Below are positions 46,705 through 54,304 of a stretch of 64,000 bases of DNA, piece by piece. The stretch is from the NCBI RefSeq assembly GCF_000017805.1, contig NC_009767.1:930001-994000 (forward strand), given 5' to 3'. The notes under the pieces are model-generated. The model worked only from the letters and a program-made list of their open reading frames with translations, searched no databases and had not been told where the DNA came from. This DNA comes from Roseiflexus castenholzii DSM 13941 (lineage in GTDB: Bacteria; Chloroflexota; Chloroflexia; Chloroflexales; Roseiflexaceae). How positions within the stretch are numbered: the first letter of the stretch is position 1; each line of letters opens with the position of its first letter. The position numbers and the translations under genes are program-made.

Positions 46705-47817
46705 ATGTCTATGAGCCTCCTCACAACACTCGTGGCAACACTTGCAACACCGTCGGTTCTGTGTACGCTGGTTCTGATATTGTAGAGCGCTCCGTCTGTC
46801 CGTATTCCGATTGTCGCACCTTGCAACACCGTCGGTTCTGTGTACGCTGGTTCTGATGGCTGTGCTGGTACTCGAACTAGAACGTCGTTGGACGCGCACA
46901 CGCCGGTTTGCCGGGAGGCAGGCCGGAACGCCTGCGTTCGTTCTTGATAGTCTGGTGATCCTTACGGCGCTCCTTGTGGTCACCGGCGTTGTACTCGTGC
47001 TCACACAGGCAATCGTCAGCGTGTTGCACGACACAATGGCGCAGATAAGCGGTCTGGCGTGGCAGATCAACGGGATCGTAGCCGGTTTGGTGCTTGGCTC
47101 TGCTATCGCACTGATCGCGCTGTTCGGTTTGATCCGCCGGATGACGGTTCGGCTTCCATCCGCGACGCAGCAGGCGGATCGCGCAACGATGACCCTATCG
47201 CGTCGCTCGGCGCTCGACGAATCGCATCCGTCGTCTGCTGCTCTTCCGGTAGCGCCCGATCGCGCCATGGCCGGTGATCTCGATGAAGAACCGCACCTGG
47301 TCATGCTACGGGCGCGCCACGCAAGGCTGCGCTTTGTGCCAACGCCTGAGCGACCATGGGCGCCCGACGACGTGCAGCCAGAGCCGAAACCATCTACCCG
47401 GCGCTTTCATCCGGGTGTGATGACTGTTGTTGTGTTGCTGTTGGCGGTTGGTGTCGTTGGCGGCTTGTATCGGGATGCCGTGCTGCTGATAATCTCGGGA
47501 CGCAGGCGCACACGAATGTTCCAGCGCCGTTCGGCGCCGATGCTCCGGCGCCGTCGCCTGAGCCGGCGGCCTCTCCCCCGGTTACGCCGCCTTCTGCGCC
47601 GCCGATGTTGCAGGTTGTCGCCGAGCGCCTGAACCTGCGCGCCGGTCCAGGGACTGATTACCCGGTGCTTACGACCTTAAGCCGCGGCGATAAGGTCGAA
47701 TATCTGGGGAAGACAGCAGGCAGCGGCGCGGATGTCTGGATACGGGTGAGGAGGGGGACGCAGGAAGGGTGGGTGTTCCGCGCCTTCCTGCAAGAACCTA
47801 CTTCCCCATCGCCTTGA
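46705..47817 (+). pseudogene. Broken membrane-anchored SH3b (SH3_3) protein gene
   Basis: The intended product is a membrane protein with N-terminal segments, a middle cytosolic part (ARHARLRFVPTPERPWAPDD), a further membrane segment (TVVVLLLAVGVVGGLYRDAV), a Pro/Ala linker and a C-terminal bacterial SH3 domain (LNLRAGPGTDYPVLTTL, GWVFRAFL) that usually binds peptidoglycan. Two lesions break it. First, a 38-bp sequence at 46741-46778 is repeated at 46820-46857 with 41 bp of extra DNA between, causing an early stop at 46783. Second, one G is missing in the GGG at 47497-47499, so the SH3b part lies in another frame. Its 3' end overlaps the next gene by 20 bp. Confidence 0.75.
46741..46857 (+). 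repeat. Direct repeat that interrupts the SH3b gene
   Basis: The 38-bp sequence beginning CTTGCAACACCGTCGGTTCT is present exactly twice, offset 79 bp, separated by 41 bp without resemblance to either side. The offset is not a multiple of 3. Confidence 0.9.
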
Positions 47818-48550
47818 GCGCCTGGAGGCAGCGCCGGACGCACTCGAGCGGCGGGTAGGCATAACTCTCCTGCTCAACGATGTACCATTCCGTCCCGCCA
47901 ATCGTCTCGCACAACTCGAAAATCTCGTTCCATGGCACATCACCTTCGCCGATGAGTGCCGAGTCGTTGGTGGCGGAGTATTCCTTCAGGTGCACCGTTT
48001 TCGCGCGTCCCGGATAGCGGCGCAGGAACGGCGCCGCCTGGGCGCCGCCGTGGAGCGCATTACCGGTGTCGAACTGCATGATGACATCATCGGTCGTGTT
48101 GCTAAAGAGCGTATCCCACGGCAGTTCACCCTCCATAGGCGCAAACTCGATATGATGGTTGTGATAACCGGTGCGCATGCCATACGGCTTGAGCGCAACA
48201 GCGATGGCGTTGAGCGTCTCGGCGGTCGTCAACCAGGCAGCGCGCGAGTTGCGCCACTGTTCCGCCAGACCGGGAACGATCAGAGTCGTATTGCCAAGGG
48301 TCTGATGGAACTCGATGGTGCGCGCCAGTTCATCGCCGAGTAACGTCTCGATGCCGACGTGCGCGCCGGCGACCTTAAGCCCATACGCATCGAGCCAATC
48401 GCGAATCGTTCGGGCATCGTGCCCATAGTAACCGGCAAACTCGACTCCTTCGTACCCCATGTCGGCGACTGCGGCGAGTACGCCCTGCAAATCTCGTGCT
48501 GCGTCGTCGCGCACCGAGTACAATTGCAGCGCAATCGGGATTCGCGTCAT
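47798..48550 (-). CDS. Sugar phosphate isomerase/epimerase (AP endonuclease 2-type TIM barrel)
   Basis: A 250-residue TIM-barrel protein of the xylose isomerase-like family: IALQLYSVRDDAARD at the N-terminus, MGYEGVEFAGYYG, and metal-site blocks NHHIEFAP, IMQFDTGNALHGG and VHLKEYS, with the closing EQESYAYPP. Members epimerise or isomerise free or phosphorylated sugars such as inositol derivatives; the substrate is unknown. ATG 48550 is chosen. It converges with and overlaps the SH3b pseudogene by 20 bp. Confidence 0.83.
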   Translation of the reverse strand: MTRIPIALQLYSVRDDAARDLQGVLAAVADMGYEGVEFAGYYGHDARTIRDWLDAYGLKVAGAHVGIETLLGDELARTIEFHQTLGNTTLIVPGLAEQWRNSRAAWLTTAETLNAIAVALKPYGMRTGYHNHHIEFAPMEGELPWDTLFSNTTDDVIMQFDTGNALHGGAQAAPFLRRYPGRAKTVHLKEYSATNDSALIGEGDVPWNEIFELCETIGGTEWYIVEQESYAYPPLECVRRCLQALKAMGK

Positions 48551-48619
48551 GGCACCCGTGTCCTTTCAGTGAAACGCATGCCGCCTGCTCTGGCGACACG
48601 CACCATTGTACCGCACCTC

Positions 48620-49585
48620 TCAGATATGCATGTCGATGACGGTACGTAACGTCGCCAGGCTGACATTACCGCCACAAATGATGATTGCTGCCGTCTTGCC
48701 GCGCATCTCTTCCTTGAGGCGCAGGTAGCCAGCGACAGCGACGCCTGCCGATCCTTCCACCAGCGTGTGCTGCGTTTCGATCATCAGGCGCATGGCGGCA
48801 GCGATCTCTCCTTCGGACACCAGCACCCATTCATCGACCAGCGCACGGCACAGATCGAGGGTGATCGCTCCCGGCTCCACGCCACCGGCCGTGCCGTCTG
48901 AGAGAGTCGGGAGAACAGGCGGCGATACCACCTCACCTGCCAGGACCGATTCGTACATCGCCGGTGAATGGATCGGCGAACAGCCGATGATGCGCACATC
49001 CGGCTGCACCGCTTTCATATAAGCGGCGATGCCGCTGATCAACCCGCCGCCGCCGACGGCAACCAGAATGGCGTCGAGACGGTCGATCTGGCGTGCCAGT
49101 TCTACGCCGATCGTTCCCTGCCCGCCGATGACCAGCGGGTCGTTGTAGGGTGAAATATAGGTCAGTCCATGGTCAGTCGCGTATGATCGCGCATATGTTT
49201 CCGTAACCACGCAATCATCGCCATAGACCCGCACATCGGCGCCGAAATCGCGCATAGCGTTCACCTTGACCGGCGATGTGTCTTCGGGGACGAAGATCAG
49301 CGCCGGCGCTCCGAGCCTCAGTGCGCTATAGGCGACGGCAGCGCCGTGATTGCCCGACGATGCTGCTACGACGCCGCGTTCACGAACGTGGGACGGCAGC
49401 GACAGCAAGACGTTCAGTGCGCCGCGCACTTTGAACGATCCGGTCGGTTGCGTGTTTTCCAACTTCAGCAATGCCCGTCCATCGGTCAGCGCACCGAGCC
49501 GGATCGACTCCTCGAGCGGCGTCGGACGCAGCGCACGCCGCAACCGTCGTGCAGCGCGCAGAATCTCGTGCAGCATGTCGTTCAT
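48620..49585 (-). CDS. Threonine/serine dehydratase (PLP fold type II)
   Basis: A 321-residue enzyme that deaminates threonine to 2-oxobutyrate (or serine to pyruvate). Lys52 in TGSFKVRGA is the PLP lysine; SSGNHGAAVAY near residue 76 and VGGGGLISG near 176 bind the phosphate. There is no ACT regulatory domain, so it resembles the degradative TdcB or racemase-like group; serine racemase activity is a possible alternative. ATG 49585 or 49576 is the start. It is divergent from dnaN. Confidence 0.9.
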   Translation of the reverse strand: MNDMLHEILRAARRLRRALRPTPLEESIRLGALTDGRALLKLENTQPTGSFKVRGALNVLLSLPSHVRERGVVAASSGNHGAAVAYSALRLGAPALIFVPEDTSPVKVNAMRDFGADVRVYGDDCVVTETYARSYATDHGLTYISPYNDPLVIGGQGTIGVELARQIDRLDAILVAVGGGGLISGIAAYMKAVQPDVRIIGCSPIHSPAMYESVLAGEVVSPPVLPTLSDGTAGGVEPGAITLDLCRALVDEWVLVSEGEIAAAMRLMIETQHTLVEGSAGVAVAGYLRLKEEMRGKTAAIIICGGNVSLATLRTVIDMHI

Positions 49586-49699
49586 GTGATGTGCGTGCCT
49601 CTGCGAATAAAGAGTTGCCGTAAGGTCTGGTTGCGTCAGATGCCCAAAAGTAGCCTCGATTGTATCGGGAATGAAGAATTACGTCAATAACAGAAGAAA

Positions 49700-49708
49700 T
49701 GGTATAAT
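49700..49708 (+). promoter_or_regulatory. Extended -10 promoter of dnaN
   Basis: TGGTATAAT, 80 nt before the dnaN start. No good -35 is present, so it is an extended -10 promoter. The same nonamer occurs before ftsH and at the MITE end at 21731. Confidence 0.6.
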
Positions 49709-49787
49709 GACACTCCCTGGTCTCAGACACGCCGCTCGCGCGATGGCGCGTCGCCGGGGAAACCTGCGCCGCTCAAGGAGTTGCCGA

Positions 49788-50921
49788 ATGAAGCTGTCAT
49801 GTCTTCAGGAGAATTTGAAACGCGGTCTCGCCGTTGTCAGTCACGCGGTCGCCGGGAAAAGCACGCTGCCGGTTCTCAGCAATATCCTGATAGCCAGTGA
49901 TGACGGGCGCCTCAAACTTGCTGCGACGAATCTCGAGATTGGAATTACGTGCTGGATCGGCGCCAAAATCGAAGAGGAGGGCGCTGTCGCCGTACCGGCA
50001 AAACTGTTGAGTGATGTCGTCGGTAGTTTGCCCAATGACCGGATTGACCTTACGCTCGATGGGCGCACACAAACATTGAACCTGAAATGCGCCCGCTTTG
50101 AGAGCAATATCAAAGGGACAGAGTCCGGTGAGTTTCCCGCCATTCCAACGGTGGATAATCGCACGCCAACCGCTGTCTTCCCGCCAACATTGCTCCGTGA
50201 GACGATCCAGCAGGTGGCGTTCGCTGCCTCCACCGAGGAAACGCGCCCGGTGCTCCAGGGGGTGCAACTCCGCCTGCGCGACAACCGCGCGATCTTTGCC
50301 GCCGCCGACGGTTTCCGGCTGGCGCAGCGGATCGTCGAATTGCCGGAACCGGTCGCCCAACCACAGGATCTGATCATTCCGGCGCGTGCGCTGAATGAAC
50401 TGGCGCGCATCCTCAATGACGACGAGAGCCAGGTCGAGATGATTGTCACCCATAGCGGCGGGCAGGTGCTCTTCCATACCAGCACGGTCGATCTAGTCTC
50501 ACGTCTGATCGACGGCAAGTACCCTGATGTCGATCGGGTGATTCCACAGCAGTACCAGACGCGCGCCGTCCTCGACACGCAGGAGTTGACGAAGGCGGTC
50601 AAACTGGCATCCTACTTTACGGTTGCTCCATCAAATAGTGTGCGCCTGCACATGGAACCCGGCGGCGACCTGGGACCGGGGCGTATGACGATTAGCGCCA
50701 ATGCGGTCGATGTTGGCGACAACAAGGGGCAGGTCGATGCCATGATCGAAGGCGAAGGCGGGCAGATTGCTTTGAATGTCAAATTTCTGTCCGATGCGAT
50801 TGCCGCGATCCCGACGCCGCAGCTGGCGCTGGAAACGCAGTCGCCGCAACACCCGGCAGTGTTTAAGCCCGTCGGCGCCGATGGCTATATTCACATTGTC
50901 ATGCCGATGACGGTGCGCTGA
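49788..50921 (+). CDS. dnaN: DNA polymerase III sliding clamp subunit beta
   Basis: A 377-residue beta clamp with three similar domains of about 120 residues each. MKLSCLQENLKRGLAVVSHAV at the N-terminus, GKSTLPVLSNILI, and VVGSLPNDRIDL in domain I; TRPVLQGVQLRL and FAAADGFRLA in domain II; and HIVMPMTVR at the very C-terminus, the usual MPMR-like ending, are family marks. ATG 49788 after CAAGGAGTTGCCGA gives the canonical N-terminus; 39 upstream in-frame codons are not used. dnaA is not in the window, so this is not the classic dnaA-dnaN locus as shown here. Confidence 0.96.
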   Translation: MKLSCLQENLKRGLAVVSHAVAGKSTLPVLSNILIASDDGRLKLAATNLEIGITCWIGAKIEEEGAVAVPAKLLSDVVGSLPNDRIDLTLDGRTQTLNLKCARFESNIKGTESGEFPAIPTVDNRTPTAVFPPTLLRETIQQVAFAASTEETRPVLQGVQLRLRDNRAIFAAADGFRLAQRIVELPEPVAQPQDLIIPARALNELARILNDDESQVEMIVTHSGGQVLFHTSTVDLVSRLIDGKYPDVDRVIPQQYQTRAVLDTQELTKAVKLASYFTVAPSNSVRLHMEPGGDLGPGRMTISANAVDVGDNKGQVDAMIEGEGGQIALNVKFLSDAIAAIPTPQLALETQSPQHPAVFKPVGADGYIHIVMPMTVR

Positions 50922-50927
50922 TAGACG

Positions 50928-51272
50928 ATGGACCTGCTGCACAAATATTGGCGCTGGCTGGCGTTGATCGTTCTGATCATCGTGCTGACCAATAGCCGCT
51001 CCCTGCCCTGGCCCCTGGTGACGCTGATCCTGGGAGTGGCGGCGGGGTATCTGCTCCGCGAGGGATGGATCGTCTGGCGGCGCGCTGGCGGTCCCCCGAC
51101 GCGCAGCAAAGTCACCTATTGGCGCGGTCAACGCATCGAAGTCGGTCCGCCGCGCGCCGGTCCGGCGTTGCCCGACATCCGTGGTATTGGTCCTGCGCTC
51201 ATTTATCTGATCCCCGGTCTCATCTTCGCCCTGGTCGCCGTTGCCGTTGTGCTGCGGAACCTGGGGTTGTGA
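50928..51272 (+). CDS. Small membrane protein of unknown function
   Basis: A 114-residue protein with two membrane segments near residues 10-42 and one near 90-110, with a charged central loop containing TYWRGQRIEV. It follows dnaN by 6 nt and is probably cotranscribed with it. No homologous family is recognised; it is not a typical dnaN neighbour such as recF. Confidence 0.6.
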   Translation: MDLLHKYWRWLALIVLIIVLTNSRSLPWPLVTLILGVAAGYLLREGWIVWRRAGGPPTRSKVTYWRGQRIEVGPPRAGPALPDIRGIGPALIYLIPGLIFALVAVAVVLRNLGL

Positions 51273-51310
51273 GCGCGGCTGGTGGGCGCGGGGCGCATGC
51301 TCCTGGAGAT

Positions 51311-52459
51311 ATGAAGCGCAATCGTGAAGTGGGCGGGCGATTGCCTTATAGTGAGCCGCTTTTGCATACGCTTCTCCGTCTGCTCATTGGCGGAGGCGTT
51401 CTCTTGTGTGGCTTGCTTCTGGCGCAGCGCCTGCCGAACCCTGATCTATTCGGCGATTATGTCGCTGCATGCGCCTGGTGGCAACGTCTTCCCGAACACC
51501 TCTGGCTGGCGGGTCTAAGCAGGTGCGATGCAAACGTGGATTACAATGCGTTTGGTCCTGGTGCGCATCCTCCCTTCTCAACGGTCTTTTTCCTTCCGCT
51601 TGGCTTCCTCGCCTGGACCGATGCTCGCTTAGCATGGCTTATCATCAGTGGCGCGTGTCTGATAGGTGTCTGGCACTACTACCGCGTTCCTGTCAGTGTC
51701 TGCGCTGCAACGGCGCTTTTTGGCGTCTTCGGGTTGTATCGCGGAACGATGGAGCCTTTTCTTTTCGCGCTGATGATGGTCGCGCTGTCACAGGAAGAAG
51801 AGCGTCCGCTCTTCTCTGCCGCGCTGATCGGTCTGGCTGCGGCGATCAAGGTCTATCCGGTCCTGATGCTGGCGGCGCTGGTCATTGCGCGTCGTCTCAA
51901 TGCCTTGATCGCAGGCATTGTTACCGGCGGACTTGCGACGGCCGCCGGGGATTTGGTGCTGGGAATCGGGAAAACCGGCGCCTGGATGGGGCATATGACT
52001 CCTAATGCCCTGGCATGGCGGATTAATCCGGACAATCTTTCGCTGGTCCGCATTGCAGGGGACTTCGTTCCGCAACTCTCGCCGTTGGTGGTGGCAGTCG
52101 CTCTCTTTGGTGCGGCGGTGGCGCTGCTCATCAACGCACCGCATGGACAGGTGCGGATGCACACTCTCGTACCGACCACTCTGCTTGTGACGCCATTGGT
52201 ATGGAGCCACTATATTGTTCATACAGGTCTGCTTCAGTTGACGCGCCTTGAGCAGGTGTTACTATTCGCGGGCAGTGGATTGATCTTTTTGGGTATACTG
52301 GGCATCTTCCCGTTCCAGAGCGCTGCCATTGCATACGGACCGGTGCTCGCAGCACTGGTGTTGATCTGGCATCGCGCATGGCGATCTGGCACCGAACTTT
52401 CTGTTCGGAAGAAACTGTCAGGCGCCGCCCCTTCCGAATCCTCCATACCCAACTGTTGA
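51311..52459 (+). CDS. GT87-type (DUF2029) polyprenol-linked glycosyltransferase-like protein
   Basis: A 382-residue membrane protein with nine or ten hydrophobic segments. Its extracytoplasmic loop starts with the acidic DYVAACAWW, as in GT-C family alpha-mannosyl/arabinosyl transferases, and the block HPPFSTVFFLPLGFL is typical of DUF2029 proteins. ATG 51311 is chosen over upstream frame extensions that overlap the preceding gene. The sugar donor is probably a polyprenyl phosphate sugar. The same family recurs at 58285 and 63240. Confidence 0.8.
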   Translation: MKRNREVGGRLPYSEPLLHTLLRLLIGGGVLLCGLLLAQRLPNPDLFGDYVAACAWWQRLPEHLWLAGLSRCDANVDYNAFGPGAHPPFSTVFFLPLGFLAWTDARLAWLIISGACLIGVWHYYRVPVSVCAATALFGVFGLYRGTMEPFLFALMMVALSQEEERPLFSAALIGLAAAIKVYPVLMLAALVIARRLNALIAGIVTGGLATAAGDLVLGIGKTGAWMGHMTPNALAWRINPDNLSLVRIAGDFVPQLSPLVVAVALFGAAVALLINAPHGQVRMHTLVPTTLLVTPLVWSHYIVHTGLLQLTRLEQVLLFAGSGLIFLGILGIFPFQSAAIAYGPVLAALVLIWHRAWRSGTELSVRKKLSGAAPSESSIPNC

Positions 52460-52777
52460 TGATTCGGTAGTGCTATCCTCCATCAGGACTACTTTCTCTC
52501 TTGTCTTCTACGCGCCTTCATCGTATGCTGATCGCACAGAGAGGCAAGAGGCGCGAGGGACCCGACAATGGCGTAGCGCGAGATTTATCTCGCATTTGTG
52601 GCGAGGCGTGAGGCGCGAGGGGCGAGGCGCGAGGGGCGAGGCGAGCGGCGTGAGAGGCGAGAGGGTCCCGGCAATGGCGTAGCGCGAGATTTATCTCGCA
52701 TTTGTGGTGAGGCGCGAGGGGCGAGGCGCGAGGCGCGAGGGGCGCGGCACGAGGCGCGGGGCGCGGGGCGAGGGGCG

Positions 52778-52904
52778 ATACCAATGACGCTTGACGATGC
52801 CGCATGCGTGTCATTCCGAGCGCAGCGAGGAATCTGCGCGGGTCGCGCACGACCCCTCGCGCGGCTCGGAGTGACCATGCCGGATGGTCACCGGTCATTG
52901 GTAT
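52778..52904 (+). repeat. MITE-like element, copy 4
   Basis: 127 bp between ATACCAATGAC and GTCATTGGTAT. It is shorter than the 150-bp form because the CCCTTCGCTTCGCTCAGGGT segment is absent. Confidence 0.8.
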
Positions 52905-52949
52905 GAGAGGGGCGAGGCGCGAGGGGAGAGGGACGCGGCGCGAGGGGTG

Positions 52950-53098
52950 ATACCAATGACGCTTGACGATGCCGCATGCGTGTCATTCCGAGCGCAGCGA
53001 CGGGTCATTCCGAGCGCAGCGAGGAATCTGCGCGGGTCGCGCACGACCCCTCGCGCGGCTCGGGGTGACACTGCCGGATGGTCACCGGTCATTGGTAT
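52950..53098 (+). repeat. MITE-like element, copy 5
   Basis: 149 bp between intact ends. The CCGAGCGCAGCGA segment is duplicated and one hairpin arm is altered (TGACACTGCC instead of TGACCATGCC). Confidence 0.8.
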
Positions 53099-53325
53099 GA
53101 GAGGGGCGAGGCGAGCGGCGTGAGAGGCGAGAGGGTCCCGGCAATGGCGTAGCGCGAGATTTATCTCGCGTTTGTGGTGAGGCGCGAGGCGAGAGGGTCC
53201 CGGCAATGGCGTAGCGCGAGATTTATCTCGCATTTGTGGTGAGGCGCGAGGGGCGAGGCGCGAGGCGCGAGGGGCGAGGCGCGAGGCGTGAGGGGCGAGG
53301 CGCGAGGGGCGAGGCGCGAGGGGTG

Positions 53326-53475
53326 ATACCAATGACGCTTGACGATGCCGCATGCGTGTCATTCCGAGCCCTTCGCTTCGCTCAGGGTAAACGCAGCGAG
53401 GAATCTGCGCGGGACGCGCACGACCCCTCGCGCGGCTCGGGGTGACCATGCCGGATGGTCGCCGGTCATTGGTAT
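53326..53475 (+). repeat. MITE-like element, copy 6
   Basis: 150 bp between intact ends. GGTCGC near the right end replaces GGTCAC, and GGGACGCGC replaces GGGTCGCGC. Confidence 0.8.
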
Positions 53476-53700
53476 GAGAGGGGCGAGGCGAGCGGCGTGA
53501 GAGGCGAGAGGGTCCCGGCAATGGCGTAGCGCGAGATTTATCTCGCGTTTGTGGTGAGGCGCGAGGCGAGAGGGGCCCGGCAATGGCGTAGCGCGAGATT
53601 TATCTCGCATTTGTGGTGAGGCGCGAGGGGCGAGGCGCGAGGCGCGAGGGGCGAGGCGCGAGGGGCGCGGCACGAGGCGCGGGGCGCGGGGCGAGGGGCG

Positions 53701-53850
53701 ATACCAATGACGCTTGACGATGCCGCATGCGTGTCATTCCGAGCCCTTCGCTTCGCTCAGGGTAAACGCAGCGAGGAATCTGCGCGGGACGCGCACGACC
53801 CCTCGCGCGGCGCGGAGTGACCATGCCGGATGGTCACCGGTCATTGGTAT
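53701..53850 (+). repeat. MITE-like element, copy 7
   Basis: 150 bp between intact ends, nearly identical to copy 6; it shares the GGGACGCGC change, so the two copies probably arose by local duplication. Confidence 0.8.
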
Positions 53851-54304
53851 GAGAGGGGAGAGGCGCGAGGGGAGAGGGGCGAGGCAAGAGGGGCGAGGCA
53901 AGAGGGGCACGACAACAGCGTAACGCGAGATTTATCTGGCATTGGTAGAGAGGGACGAGGGGCGCGACAACAGCGTAACGCGAGATTTATCTGGCATTGG
54001 TGGCGAGGGGCGCGACAACAGCGTAACGCGAGATTTATCTGGCATTGGTGGCGAGGGGCGCGACAACAGCGTAACGCGAGATTTATCTGGCATTGGTGGC
54101 GAGGGGCGCGACAACAGCGTAACGCGAGATTTATCTCGCATTGGTAGAGAGGGACGAGGGGCGCGACAACAGCGTAACGCGAGATTTATCTCGCATTGGT
54201 AGAGAGGGACGAGGGGTGGAAGGAGGAAAGGTCGTTGAACGTTGAAGATGGGAAGGTGGAACATGATCTCCTAACCCCTGATTTCTGACCGGAGCACACA
54301 TTCT

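Larger units (their letters stand above)
52578..54194 (-). repeat. Second palindrome/heptad repeat array with embedded MITE-like elements
   Basis: Twelve GCGAGATTTATCTCGC-type palindromes (four end CTGGC) start at 52578, 52684, 53154, 53216, 53531, 53593, 53925, 53980, 54028, 54076, 54124 and 54179. The unit is the reverse complement of the one in the 30.5-kb array and shares about 26 bp around the palindrome. Close neighbours are 48, 55 or 62 bp apart, differing by 7. Between them are GAGGCGC/GAGGGGC heptads, and four MITE-like copies are interspersed among the heptads. The whole gap 52460-54304 (1.8 kb) holds no credible gene. Confidence 0.9.

Noticed and set aside
46811..47632. Separate intact gene starting at TTG 46811
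   Set aside because: It begins inside the duplicated segment without a ribosome-binding site and ends in a frame of Arg-rich nonsense; the SH3b domain in the next frame shows the true reading.
49671..49787. 39-codon N-terminal extension of DnaN
   Set aside because: The extension overlaps the extended -10 promoter; MKLSCLQENL at 49788 is the standard start.
52518..53673. Several ORFs on both strands in the second array
   Set aside because: They read through GAGGCGC heptads and MITE-like copies; composition explains them.
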